Shown here: positions 46,713 to 55,533 of the stretch, piece by piece
How the letters are laid out: each line of letters begins with the position of its first letter
How positions within the stretch are numbered: the stretch's first letter is position 1
Source: Sphingomonas sp. Ant H11
Lineage (GTDB): Bacteria; Pseudomonadota; Alphaproteobacteria; Sphingomonadales; Sphingomonadaceae
Length of the DNA: 64,000 bases
Assembly (NCBI RefSeq): GCF_000797515.1
Contig: NZ_JSBN01000016.1
Coordinates: 1 to 64,000 of the forward strand
Direction: 5' to 3'
Notes under the pieces: model-generated
Told to the model about the DNA's origin: nothing
Seen by the model: only the letters and a program-made list of their open reading frames with translations
The model's database searches: none
Translations under genes and position numbers: made by a program

Positions 46713-46849
46713 TCCCGCATCCGCATCTCATGCGCGCCGTTATCACGGCAATCCTTGCGACGCCCGAACAGACGCGCTGGAATCTGATATGCGAGCAGGA
46801 ACTGGTCAGATTGTTCGCCGAAAATACTGCCTACATTAGCAGCCGGTAA
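46709..46849 (+). CDS. Possible 46-residue protein after the HTH gene
   Basis: GTG 46709 overlaps the preceding stop (GTGA) and the frame encodes IPHPHLMRAVITAILATPEQ, then a helical stretch ending TAYISSR. It overlaps the opposing Argonaute 3' end by 19 bases. Coupling and amphipathic helices favour a real gene, but there is no recognisable family. Confidence 0.4.
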   Translation: MIPHPHLMRAVITAILATPEQTRWNLICEQELVRLFAENTAYISSR

Positions 46850-48921
46850 TCGTAGCTCGCTTCCCCATATCCTTCCATGAGCTTCCCTATGCGAGCAATC
46901 TTTCCCGAAGTTTCAATCGTCGCCGGCACCTGGGTGTAAAGATCGAAGGTGTTCCAGTTCATCTTCGAAAGTCCAAGGATTTCGGTAGCCAGGGTCTGTA
47001 GTTCGGTCGATCCTGCGTGCCGCCGTATTAGCAGCGGCGCCGGAATTCGCCGCTTGCCTTGATAGTAACGCCAATTATTGCGGATCGCTGCGGCGCTGCC
47101 ATGGACCCATAGGAGCGCCTCATAATCGCTCACCGGAATGACGGTACCACGGGCTACTGGAAATTTATCGACCTGAACCTCGCTACCGACAAGCTTCGAA
47201 TTTAGGTAGCGAAAGGCGTCGTCGACGTTGATCTCGATCATATCAACCGCTGCGATGCCGGCCAGACCTTCGATCAGACCTTCCCGCTCATCTTTCCGAA
47301 ACTCAGTGCGTTTGTGGATGACCACGCGATGTGGAAGTGCGCCGCGGGCTTCGAAGAACAATTGCTTGATAGACTCCCCCACGCGACGCGCATCATCGCG
47401 TGAAAGGAAGGCATTGCGCCGGCGACGGTCGAAAGTAGGATTTTCTATCTTGCTCAGCCGGTATTGTAGACCCTGACCCTGAGCATTAAAGATATGGCTA
47501 CAACCGAGCACGACCTTCCGTCCATCTTGACCATGTCGGTCGATGCTCGTGCCGAAGCCCACAAAGGCGGTATCATCCGCCGCTGCTTTCAGGACGAATG
47601 GAGTCCGGAAGCTTTTTGCATAGAGTGCTAGGGACAGCCACCATCGGATCCGGCAGGTCTGCGGATCACTCAGGGTTTCCTCGTCGATAAACTGGGTCGC
47701 AATGCCCTTACGGGCGCAATAGGCTTTGACAAAGTCATGCAGATCGAAACGCTCGTCATCGTTTTCATACCAGCGCCAATTCACCCACCGTCTCGGGGTG
47801 ATGATGAGGATGACGTTGACCCGATTGGCCCCGCGCAGCTCTTCGATGGCCTGGACAATGGCACTTGCGGCATGTCTCGCACCTTGCTCCCTTCCTGCAT
47901 CGGCCGGAGGTTCGTCAGGCGCTTGCCACGCAAGGTCGCCTGGCTGGGGGATAGTGAGAGGCAGTCCAAAGGCTTGATGAAACCCTGGAAAATCCATCAG
48001 ATAGTCTTTTTCGGTGTCGCTGGGAGTAGCTGACTCTTCGAGCATCCGTAGACGCGGCGCGACCGTACGAGATTCCTGCTCGGGACAAACTACACCCAAC
48101 TTTACGTCCGGCAAAAGGCCCGAGCGGGTAAGGCTGAAGTCAAAGGGACGGTTGGAGGTTAGCCCCCGGATCGGATGCGGATCAGAGGGCACCCCAGTCA
48201 TGCTTTTGCTGCCGAATAGCAGATGTGGTTCCATGACCTTGAACCCGCGTTGCGTGGTTTTATTGACCGCAGCGGCGGGCAGAGACGGTTCTCCCTGCCC
48301 GGCGAGAATGGCCGCCGAGATGGGAGCCCTGTCGACGATAAACACAAATCCGGTTTCTTCACCAGCGGGGCATGTCAGCTTAGTACCCGGTCCAAATAAC
48401 TTACGTCGCCAGCCTTCGACTGCGTCATTGAACTTGTCGTTATGCTGGTAGCCGAAAATGCTGAGCTTAATTGCCTTCTCGTCTTCGCTCGAAGCTGCCG
48501 ATCCTGTTGATGTAACCACCCTCACGGTGGGCTTGATCACAAGTGTGACGTTCCGGCCGAGTCTTCGAATATATAGGAGAACGGCATCATGGACCTTGAA
48601 AACAGTGCCGTTCAGGCGGCGATCTTGAGCTGTGCTGGGATCCCATAAAAGCGACCCATCTGATGGAAGATTGCGTGCCCCAGCAATAGACGCGGCCAAC
48701 GCACGAACGAGCAAGTGGGTGATTGCCCCATCCTCATGACGCAACTCGCTGGCGTCGAGCGGCGTCCGGACCGGTTTTTCTGTCATGGTGTCGCCGAACA
48801 CTTCATGGATCGCCGTTAGCGTGCCTAAGGCCCAGATCCGGCCTTTGAACGGGACTGCGACGAGGTCGCCCCGATCAATCAAGCGTTCGCGCACCCATGC
48901 CCACGCGCCGCGATCAGGCAT
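46831..48921 (-). CDS. Long prokaryotic Argonaute with inactive PIWI domain
   Basis: 696 residues from ATG 48921, overlapping the SIR2 stop by eight bases. An N-terminal/L1-L2 region without a clear PAZ is followed by MID (about 330-480: RVNVILIITPRRWVNWRWYE, and 5'-phosphate pocket-like KAYCARKGIATQFI). PIWI follows to the end, with the family tail RRIPAPLLIRRHAGSTE and LGLSKMNWNTFDLYTQVP. The first catalytic Asp is replaced (AFVGFGTS where active enzymes have IGxD) and the next position reads HKRTEF, so nucleic-acid cleavage is unlikely. Size and pairing with SIR2 fit long-B Argonautes, which sense foreign nucleic acid by guide and trigger the partner. Confidence 0.88.
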   Translation of the reverse strand: MPDRGAWAWVRERLIDRGDLVAVPFKGRIWALGTLTAIHEVFGDTMTEKPVRTPLDASELRHEDGAITHLLVRALAASIAGARNLPSDGSLLWDPSTAQDRRLNGTVFKVHDAVLLYIRRLGRNVTLVIKPTVRVVTSTGSAASSEDEKAIKLSIFGYQHNDKFNDAVEGWRRKLFGPGTKLTCPAGEETGFVFIVDRAPISAAILAGQGEPSLPAAAVNKTTQRGFKVMEPHLLFGSKSMTGVPSDPHPIRGLTSNRPFDFSLTRSGLLPDVKLGVVCPEQESRTVAPRLRMLEESATPSDTEKDYLMDFPGFHQAFGLPLTIPQPGDLAWQAPDEPPADAGREQGARHAASAIVQAIEELRGANRVNVILIITPRRWVNWRWYENDDERFDLHDFVKAYCARKGIATQFIDEETLSDPQTCRIRWWLSLALYAKSFRTPFVLKAAADDTAFVGFGTSIDRHGQDGRKVVLGCSHIFNAQGQGLQYRLSKIENPTFDRRRRNAFLSRDDARRVGESIKQLFFEARGALPHRVVIHKRTEFRKDEREGLIEGLAGIAAVDMIEINVDDAFRYLNSKLVGSEVQVDKFPVARGTVIPVSDYEALLWVHGSAAAIRNNWRYYQGKRRIPAPLLIRRHAGSTELQTLATEILGLSKMNWNTFDLYTQVPATIETSGKIARIGKLMEGYGEASYDYRLLM

Positions 48922-49960
48922 CTCGTTGGGTTTGAAGCAATAAGCTTCGACCGGACATCTCAGACTGAAGGCGGTGCTTTTTGAGGATACCGCCGATCCG
49001 TCCCGATGGCGTGCTGAAGGGCGCGCGCGCGAGATTGTCTGCTCCGCACTGGGCGATAATCGACAAAGCATCTGACCGCGCATCACTGGACAGCGCTGCA
49101 AGGGCGAGGCGGCGCATTACATCGTCGAAGGCCGCGCCGGTAACGTAAAAGGCCGTTCGACCGCTGGCACGTGCCTTGGCAATGAGTGCAGCAACGGGCT
49201 CCGGCGGAGGGCCGTCTCCATAGCCGCACCAATAAAGGACGCCAGCGCCTGGCCGACTGTAGCATTCTGACAGGGCTTCCATAATAGAATGGTCCCGGCC
49301 GCTATAACCAAGGACGATTAAGGGTGAGGACGCCGCCTGGCTAATCAGTGCGGTGCGCAGTCCCTCATCCAATCGCTGCAACTCAGCGTCAGTATTCTTG
49401 AGCGCGTCGTAGCGGTAATCGCCGTGAAGAGCGACGCAGGACATCTCGCCGACGCGATCAGTACGAACCACGCGATTTGCCGAATCCATTCCGACATCGA
49501 TCGGCGTCACGGATGTTTCCGCAAGCGCCCGAGGCATTAGGCCGTCAAAATTTGTTGTCCAAACCGAGCGGATAAGGTTTGCCTGTGCCAAACGTGCTGC
49601 CAGCCTATAGCCGCCGCTCGGACGAGCCACCTGCACATGGCGCTGAAAGAAGGCCCGTCGGTCGTCGACAAGCGGATAGCATCGCTCGATGTAGAAGCCG
49701 TACTCCTCAGCCGTTCCGGGTGCCGGAAAGTCGGGCTGAGCGTCCAGCCAGATTTGAATGCGCTCCTGTACCGAACCGAGCGAAAGTTCATCAAAACTCT
49801 GCTCAACGCCAGGATGGTTCGAAAGAAAGATGGACCGTTTCCACTGCCAGACGCAGTTAGCCCCGGACGGCACGTTCGATGAGATCGATGCGCCTGCGCC
49901 CAAGAACAGCATGTGGCCGACCTGGGCATTAACAGTTACTGAGCGAATGAAGGCGTCCAA
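48914..49960 (-). CDS. SIR2-domain effector paired with Argonaute
   Basis: 348 residues. SIR2-like NAD-binding domain: LFLGAGASISSNVPSG (residues 18-33), WTTNFDGL (134-141) and the catalytic His in ALHGDYRYD (His 179). All catalytic positions are present, so NAD hydrolysis is expected once activated; this would kill or stall infected cells. The only in-frame start near the domain is TTG 49960, as no ATG or GTG precedes it after the upstream stop. It is first of a two-gene operon with the Argonaute, facing away from the GHKL ATPase. Confidence 0.88.
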   Translation of the reverse strand: MDAFIRSVTVNAQVGHMLFLGAGASISSNVPSGANCVWQWKRSIFLSNHPGVEQSFDELSLGSVQERIQIWLDAQPDFPAPGTAEEYGFYIERCYPLVDDRRAFFQRHVQVARPSGGYRLAARLAQANLIRSVWTTNFDGLMPRALAETSVTPIDVGMDSANRVVRTDRVGEMSCVALHGDYRYDALKNTDAELQRLDEGLRTALISQAASSPLIVLGYSGRDHSIMEALSECYSRPGAGVLYWCGYGDGPPPEPVAALIAKARASGRTAFYVTGAAFDDVMRRLALAALSSDARSDALSIIAQCGADNLARAPFSTPSGRIGGILKKHRLQSEMSGRSLLLQTQRDA

Positions 49961-50208
49961 GGGAAGGATCGCATCTTGTGCAGCCGACGCGTCATTAGAC
50001 TTAAAAAAGTTCGTCGCTCGCGACTGAAGCCAAAGTACTACTCATCGGACGATCGCTTTCTTTTTGGTGCTGCCGTCTTGATACTGGGCATGAAGGGCAG
50101 GCGGCTCACTTGATTACGGTTGCGTAACACCCACCTGCATGGTGAACATGAAAGGGCGCGGCAAAGCTTTCCGACCGTAGGGCCGAAGCGAGGCATGGAG
50201 GGGCATTC
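49961..50208. promoter_or_regulatory. Divergent promoter region, SIR2 and GHKL ATPase
   Basis: 248 bp with no gene, separating two outward-facing defence transcripts. AT-rich patches near 49990-50010 could be a promoter for SIR2, but no clear -35/-10 pair or operator is visible. Confidence 0.4.
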
Positions 50209-51033
50209 TTGAGTCTTCGAACGACGCATACTCTTCCGGCTACGTTTGACGTCGTCGACGATCTGCTTTGGCAGGCGCGGGAGGGTCGCCTTGAGGGGCG
50301 CGGTCAACTCGTGATCGAACGTTCCGGGCAGATTGGCCCTCTTGTTGAGTTGGCGTTTGCGGCAACGGCTCTGCCAGAAGCCTATACCGGCTTGGCTAAG
50401 GCGCCTCCATTCTTCACGCAGGTTTGCGAGAGCATATCCCAATCCCGAGTAAGCGGCGCGGGCGCGAGAGATGTATCGGGTGTGTTCCCGTTGGTGCACT
50501 ACGACCCCGAAGCGGATGCCAATGTGCTGTGGGATCAGTGGGCCAGCCACGTTGAAAATGCTGCCGGTGCTAATGGCCTTGCGCGCGGATTGGTCGCAGG
50601 GCTGATGGGAGCGCTGGGCGAACTCCAGGAAAACGTGATGCAGCACAGCGGCCGACCCCAATCCGGGGTCGTCGCATATGCTGCCGGAAAAGGCGCATTT
50701 GAGTTTGTCGTTGCTGATGCGGGCATTGGTGTCTTGGCAAGCTTGCGACAGAATCCCGAGTTCGCCGGCCTTGTCGATGCCGGAGAGGCTTTGCGTGCAG
50801 CGGCGTCTGATGGTGCGTCGCGCTACGCGCGTAGCACCGGTCGCGGCTTTGGCATTGGACGGCTGTTCCGATCGCTGGCGCATGATGCTGGAGACCTACG
50901 TTTTCGTAGCGGCGATCATGTGATGCGGCTCTCGGGGGATGCCCCCAGCCTCACCGGCCAGGTCGAAATATCGCAAAAAGCCGGATTGGGCGGCTTCATC
51001 ATTACCGTTCGTTGCGCGCCGCGCAGGTCTTAG
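50209..51033 (+). CDS. GHKL (histidine-kinase-like) ATPase
   Basis: 274 residues. Bergerat-fold ATP site: N box ALGELQENVMQHS (about 143-155), G1 box VVADAGIGVLASL and G2 box STGRGFGIGRLFRSLAHD. No phosphoacceptor histidine domain, sensor or membrane segment, so it is a stand-alone ATPase like anti-sigma kinases. Its natural partner may be the STAS-like protein encoded at 52502-53119. The last 138 bases are antisense to the end of the DUF4417-like gene. Start GTG/TTG choice is uncertain; TTG 50209 follows GGAGGGGC closely. Confidence 0.85.
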   Translation: MSLRTTHTLPATFDVVDDLLWQAREGRLEGRGQLVIERSGQIGPLVELAFAATALPEAYTGLAKAPPFFTQVCESISQSRVSGAGARDVSGVFPLVHYDPEADANVLWDQWASHVENAAGANGLARGLVAGLMGALGELQENVMQHSGRPQSGVVAYAAGKGAFEFVVADAGIGVLASLRQNPEFAGLVDAGEALRAAASDGASRYARSTGRGFGIGRLFRSLAHDAGDLRFRSGDHVMRLSGDAPSLTGQVEISQKAGLGGFIITVRCAPRRS

Positions 51034-52155
51034 TCGAGGTTCCTGCTCCGGTCCGATCTCAAAATGAGCCCGCACCACTGCGACGTTATTTGCAAGGAGT
51101 TCGTCGATGGCAGCACCTGGAGGCGTTAGTTGCTTTGCCCATTTCAATCGGCCCGCCTCAGTGAGGTAGGCTCGGCGCCGACGATGCGCTCGGTAAAAGG
51201 CGTCCGTCTCTATCAACGTGACCTGGGCAAAATGCTTTCGAAGCGTCGGAAGTTTCCGACCGCCGCCGCGAATGACCAATGCCAGCCCTCTGCCCACGCG
51301 ATCGGCCAATTTGCAGAGTTGCTCGACATGCCAGTCGATGCGTTCGCCGCGGCCACCACCTGTGGCAAATTCGAATGCAAGAATCTGAATTTCAGGTCGC
51401 TCAGCGATAAGGTCGCCCCAACGCTGATAGTCCCGCTCTGTCCGGCTATTCACATGGAGCGCAGCAGATAGTCCTGCCGCCGCCATTTCTGTCCACGTAA
51501 GCAGGATCCGTTTCATCGCATGAAGGTTGTCCGTGCGCGGCACGTCGGTGAGAACGGAATAGTTGGGCGAGGTGACGACACCGATGCCGAGCTCGCAGAG
51601 CTTTGCCAGTATCTCCGGGCGGTTTTTCAGGGCCCACCAGCTTTCGATCGGCGCATCCTTATTCACCCCGCTCAGGATGACAGTTGAATTGACCGGAATC
51701 CGGAAGCGATCGGCAAGCGCCTGGCGAGAAGCGACATGCGCTTGGCCAGTCGCCATGTTGACCACCTCGTAGAGCGAGAGAGCGACCGTCGGCTCATCGA
51801 GTATCGACGAACGCGCGTAGCGATGGTCCACAAAAGGTGCGATCAAAGGCAGGATAGGAATGGTTCGCATGGGGACACGCGGCGCATTTTCGAACCCAAG
51901 GCCATCGATTTCGCGCATGCGGGCTACGAATAGGGCCGGATTGAACCGACAGACATTATCGCAGCGGCTCCGGTCCGTGCATGAGCACAGGTCATGGCAG
52001 TCCACTATGCCCGCATCGGTGTGGACCCCGCCACATCGGCGAAATTCCTGACAGGACGGACAACCTAGCGACGGTGCGTGGCGCGAAGGATCGTCCCAGA
52101 GACGGTGCGGATGCGGAAAGCGCCGGGAAGGCTCATTTGGGGGGCGCTGGTTCAT
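50896..52155 (-). CDS. Cysteine-rich DUF4417-like protein
   Basis: 419 residues from ATG 52155, overlapping the small gene upstream (ATGA). The N-terminal metal-binding-like cluster CPSCQEFRRCGG, then DCHDLCSCTDRSRCDNVCRF, has eleven Cys within about 35 residues and may hold zinc or an Fe-S cluster. It is followed by a TIM-barrel-like region (VALSLYEVVN, ILSGVNKDAPIESWWALKNR, TSPNYSVLTDVPR). The pattern fits DUF4417-type proteins, tentatively. Function unknown. The stop lies 138 bases inside the opposing ATPase gene. Confidence 0.7.
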   Translation of the reverse strand: MNQRPPNEPSRRFPHPHRLWDDPSRHAPSLGCPSCQEFRRCGGVHTDAGIVDCHDLCSCTDRSRCDNVCRFNPALFVARMREIDGLGFENAPRVPMRTIPILPLIAPFVDHRYARSSILDEPTVALSLYEVVNMATGQAHVASRQALADRFRIPVNSTVILSGVNKDAPIESWWALKNRPEILAKLCELGIGVVTSPNYSVLTDVPRTDNLHAMKRILLTWTEMAAAGLSAALHVNSRTERDYQRWGDLIAERPEIQILAFEFATGGGRGERIDWHVEQLCKLADRVGRGLALVIRGGGRKLPTLRKHFAQVTLIETDAFYRAHRRRRAYLTEAGRLKWAKQLTPPGAAIDELLANNVAVVRAHFEIGPEQEPRLRPARRATNGNDEAAQSGFLRYFDLAGEAGGIPREPHHMIAATKT

Positions 52156-52502
52156 CGGATGCTGACTTCCGCCGTATCGCCGAAGAGACCGATGCGCTGG
52201 AGCGTCGCTTCCGCATAGCCTCCACCTCTGGCTACTCCAGCGGAGAGTTCGGCCGAGGGGTTGGAGATCACTCCGATGGCGTAGAGACCGTCGCTGATCG
52301 TCAGACGACCCGCGCTTTGTTGAACGATGACCGTGTCTCCGATCGCCACCTTGGCTCCCGGTTCAAGGTCGGCGGTGACCGTCCGCGCCGCCTCCGACAT
52401 GGTGAGATCCAACAGCGAGGGTTGCTTCAGCCGGTTGAGGCCGCCGTCCCACCGCTTCTTCCACGGTTTGCCAGTCTGCGCGCGAATGTAGTCTACACCC
52501 AT
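52152..52502 (-). CDS. Small protein in the STAS/DUF4417 operon
   Basis: 116 residues from ATG 52502, which overlaps the STAS-like stop by one base (TAATG). An N-terminal basic region (TGKPWKKRWDGGLNRLKQ) precedes a glycine-rich beta region (EPGAKVAIGDTVIVQQSAGR). No known motif. The tight coupling on both sides shows it belongs with its neighbours functionally. Confidence 0.7.
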   Translation of the reverse strand: MGVDYIRAQTGKPWKKRWDGGLNRLKQPSLLDLTMSEAARTVTADLEPGAKVAIGDTVIVQQSAGRLTISDGLYAIGVISNPSAELSAGVARGGGYAEATLQRIGLFGDTAEVSIR

Positions 52503-53119
52503 TACGTAAACTCCAGCAAAGGGCTGAATGACTTGGTCTTCCCAAGGCGGCGCTCGACGAGAAGACCTTTCGCAGCCAGTCCAGAAAGGCGGTTGTTCCA
52601 GGCAGTCGCGCCAATCTTCTCGTCCGGCGATCGGACGGAAAGTTCTGGGGCGGTCGCGGAGCCGATCAGCGACACCGTTTCGAAAGTCGCCCGCTGGGTG
52701 GAATCAAGCTCGCCAATCAGACGTGCGTCGGTGACACAGTCCGACTCGTCGAGCGTACATACCCAGAGCGCATCCGTCCTCGATCGCAGGAAGAAATCGA
52801 GCTCTTCGAAAACGGGCTCAGCTAGGTTGGCGACTACCGGATAGAGATGAGGTGACGCCAAACGCGCATAATCGCGAAAGCCTACGACCGACTCTCGGAG
52901 AAACGAGGCGGTGGCCAGTTCGACACCATTGAAATCCATGAACGCTCTGGTCGGAGCGTCCACGGACTGCGTGTTGGCAATAAGTGCATTCAGCAACCTC
53001 CTGCCGGCTATGCTGCCCGAGAGGATCGTCTGCCCATTCACCAATTTCAACACACGATGTCGCAATTCACCATCCTCACTTTGTAAAATGAAGATGGTGA
53101 ATGATTCCCGTTTCGTCAA
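52502..53119 (-). CDS. STAS-like (DUF4325-type) protein
   Basis: 205 residues. The N-terminal half fits the STAS-like fold: RRLLNALIANTQSVDAPTRA, AFMDFNGVELATASFLRESV (conserved FxGV...ASFL core). The C-terminal half contains a winged-helix-like segment (TAWNNRLSGLAAKGLLVERR). STAS-like proteins pair with GHKL ATPases in partner-switching modules, and such an ATPase is encoded 1.5 kb away. It is first of three overlapping genes; the operon may include the 53234 gene, 114 bp upstream. Confidence 0.8.
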   Translation of the reverse strand: MTKRESFTIFILQSEDGELRHRVLKLVNGQTILSGSIAGRRLLNALIANTQSVDAPTRAFMDFNGVELATASFLRESVVGFRDYARLASPHLYPVVANLAEPVFEELDFFLRSRTDALWVCTLDESDCVTDARLIGELDSTQRATFETVSLIGSATAPELSVRSPDEKIGATAWNNRLSGLAAKGLLVERRLGKTKSFSPLLEFT

Positions 53120-53233
53120 GACCCGATCGAGTCGGTCTCTTTTTGTTCGCGAAATCGCGGCCTCACCCCGTTGGGACAGAGAGGCTATTGAGGGACGGCC
53201 GGTTGAGGTTCACTGGTCGGCCCGTCCGATCTC

Positions 53234-54262
53234 CTACTTGGCAGCCAATTCGAGCATGTACGCCATTGGATGCTTTGCGATGATTGAGCGGCGGGCTTGG
53301 GCGTATTTCGACTGGGCGTTGAGAACACCACCGAGGACGGGAAGAGAGCCCGCGAGCGTCACCTGCTCGATCGGCAGATGCATCCCTTTTGCAGCTGCGG
53401 CGCCAGCGGTCAGAGTGGCAAGCGCGAGAATGATCGTATCCTTGCTAGTGAGCATATCACGTCGCGCGAGCCTGAGTTCGCCCTTCAGGTCGGCTAGGTC
53501 GTCGCGCATCGCGATTTCGAAGCCGCGCTGAAGCTCTTCACGATCACTCGCCAAAGTGGTCGCCGTCAGCGCTTCGATTTGGCCTTCTATGCGGCTACGG
53601 TATCGCTGGCGAAGGCGTCTCAAATCGTCTCCGCCAGATCTCGCCTCGCGTTTCCTAAATGCGATGAGCTCAGCCAAGGGCAAGCTCCCCGCCTCAACGA
53701 TGCCCATCGTAATCGGCACGATGCATTGCTGCAGAACCTCAGCGCCGGCGGATTCGGCAGTGTCATGCACCAAGATGTTCGAGAGTTGGGCATATGCCAA
53801 TTGTCGGTCCGTAATCCTCGCCTTTTGCTCTCCGGCGCAGCAGTCAGTGAGGATTGACATCAAGGCGAGGCCAGTCTCGTCTTGAAGGGATTGAGCGCGG
53901 CTGTTCGACCCGCCGACCAGACGTAATTCGCGCAGCATCGCCCAGGTTTCCGGAAGAAGTTTTCGCGCGAACATGTAGTGCGATTGCACGTCTTTCTCGG
54001 TCGACTGATAGCGAAAGGCGTCCGGTAGTGGCTGGGTTGCAAATTCTTCGATGCGATCATGTGCAAGCCGCATCGCCTCGTGACTTGGCACGCGTTGTCG
54101 CCCGATAAGCTCCACGATCTCCGCCACCTGACTATTGGCGTGATGAGGAACGAACCCTTCCCATGGTACGATGAATTCGACTTCATCCCACAGCAGAAGC
54201 GCTGTTCGCAGAATTTGACTGCTGGCAGGCGTTGTATGGGGATAATAAATCGCGGTCTGCAT
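53234..54262 (-). CDS. Hypothetical protein, possibly DUF6236-like
   Basis: 342 residues from ATG 54262 (MQTAIYYPHTTPASSQIL). The opening, a short tyrosine/proline strand followed by LRTALLLWDEVEFIVPW, resembles DUF6236-type proteins found in defence islands; I am not certain. A long coiled helix (RSRIEGQIEALTATTLASDR) and a C-terminal glycine/alanine hydrophobic region (IILALATLTAGAAAAKGM) suggest membrane contact. It is on the same strand as the STAS-like operon and the retron. Confidence 0.65.
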   Translation of the reverse strand: MQTAIYYPHTTPASSQILRTALLLWDEVEFIVPWEGFVPHHANSQVAEIVELIGRQRVPSHEAMRLAHDRIEEFATQPLPDAFRYQSTEKDVQSHYMFARKLLPETWAMLRELRLVGGSNSRAQSLQDETGLALMSILTDCCAGEQKARITDRQLAYAQLSNILVHDTAESAGAEVLQQCIVPITMGIVEAGSLPLAELIAFRKREARSGGDDLRRLRQRYRSRIEGQIEALTATTLASDREELQRGFEIAMRDDLADLKGELRLARRDMLTSKDTIILALATLTAGAAAAKGMHLPIEQVTLAGSLPVLGGVLNAQSKYAQARRSIIAKHPMAYMLELAAK

Positions 54263-54402
54263 CACCCCTCCCAAGATTGCGCTTCTGCCAGAGCTCCATA
54301 TACTGCTTCCGGCATCGCGGAAGAGCCACATTTATCTGGAAAATCGCTTTTGCTTCAACAGATAGGTGCCCGCTGATTAATCAATTTAAGTGAAGATCTG
54401 CA

Positions 54403-55533
54403 CTAGAGAGACCATTGTACGGAATTGAGCTTTGTCCTGGCCCTTAGGGCGTAATCTTCATCGACGGACTTTGCATAATTTATCAGGCCCAAGAGGTGGC
54501 GATAAAGACTCGAAACGGTATCGAATCCTCTCCTTTTCGCATGCGCATCAGGCCCAAACGTACAGACATAATGTAGGTGCTGCCGCAAGGAATCCTTGAA
54601 CGCCCTGGTGAGGTTCGGCTCCGATCCATCCACAAGCAAGCCAAGCACAAGCTTTCGGCCGCCTGGCGGGACGATACGCGTCTTCTTCGAATTGAGGGTG
54701 AAGCCCTCTTTCGCGAGGATGCGGCGCGTTTTAGAGACAACGGCCCGCGCCCGTTCGCGGTCAAACCCTCCGCGCGTCGAGAAGGTTATGTCGTCGCTGT
54801 ACCGCGTGTACGTAAGCCCAGCACTCAACGCGATGGCGTGTAACTTCGCATCAATCTGCCGCATCACAAGATTGGATAACATTGGGCTGGAGGGCGCTCC
54901 CTGAGGCAGAAAGCCCAGGAGCCGGGTCCTGAAGAGATAAGGCAAGCGAGCGCGGTCTGGCACCGCGCGCCACTCGGGGCGTTTGTACCGCATGCTGAAA
55001 TAGGGGGCATGGGTTGTCAGGCGCGCGAGTTGGAACGCGACCATTGGTGCGTACCCAGCGGCTAAAAATACCCGGTACACTTGGATTTCGCTGACCGAGC
55101 CGAAGAAGCCGCTGATATCGAGTTTGATGAGCCACCGTGCCTCGCAATGGGCTTTCGCGCACGAAACGATCGAAGCCTTAGGCGCGAAAGCATAACTTGC
55201 GCGATGCGGTTTCAGCTTTGAAAGGATGTGGGCCGATACCCAACGCTGGAGCCACATGAGGTCAGCCTCGGGGACGCTAATCTGGCGATGCCCACCAGAC
55301 CGCTTGCGGATGCGGAAATAGCTGTAGTCATTCGACCGCAGTCCGCTGACGAGCTTTCGCAGGCGCGCATATGGAAGGCTTGTCCGCTTCCCGAGGTGGC
55401 CCAGCGTCAAAATTGGCGGCAGGTCGGGATGCTTTTCGAGGAAGTCGTCGATCTGCCCAGCAGCCGATCGGACGAGCTCCGCATCGTACCCCTCGGTCAG
55501 GCCGTGTTCAATGTAGCGTTGAGGAGACCACAT
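54403..55533 (-). CDS. Retron reverse transcriptase
   Basis: 376 residues from ATG 55533, a start codon that lies inside the a2 arm of the ncRNA. Polymerase motifs: KRSGGHRQISVP (fingers, about 77-88), KLDISGFFGSV (137-147), LPQGAPSSPMLSNL (209-222), the active site YSDD (245-248), GFTLNSKKT and VLGLLVDG (296-303), a variant of the retron VTG region. Length and lack of maturase or endonuclease domains exclude group II introns. It makes msDNA from the adjacent ncRNA, and with the upstream PRTase effector it forms an anti-phage unit. Confidence 0.92.
   Translation of the reverse strand: MWSPQRYIEHGLTEGYDAELVRSAAGQIDDFLEKHPDLPPILTLGHLGKRTSLPYARLRKLVSGLRSNDYSYFRIRKRSGGHRQISVPEADLMWLQRWVSAHILSKLKPHRASYAFAPKASIVSCAKAHCEARWLIKLDISGFFGSVSEIQVYRVFLAAGYAPMVAFQLARLTTHAPYFSMRYKRPEWRAVPDRARLPYLFRTRLLGFLPQGAPSSPMLSNLVMRQIDAKLHAIALSAGLTYTRYSDDITFSTRGGFDRERARAVVSKTRRILAKEGFTLNSKKTRIVPPGGRKLVLGLLVDGSEPNLTRAFKDSLRQHLHYVCTFGPDAHAKRRGFDTVSSLYRHLLGLINYAKSVDEDYALRARTKLNSVQWSL

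Noticed and set aside
46831..48921. Calling the Argonaute pair SPARSA (short Argonaute with SIR2-APAZ)
   Set aside because: SIR2 protein is too short to include APAZ, and the Argonaute is about 700 residues with extra N-terminal domains, unlike short Argonautes.
50038..50883. 281-residue minus-strand frame opposite the GHKL gene
   Set aside because: The GHKL frame has clear ATPase boxes; the opposite frame has none and is compositionally a shadow.
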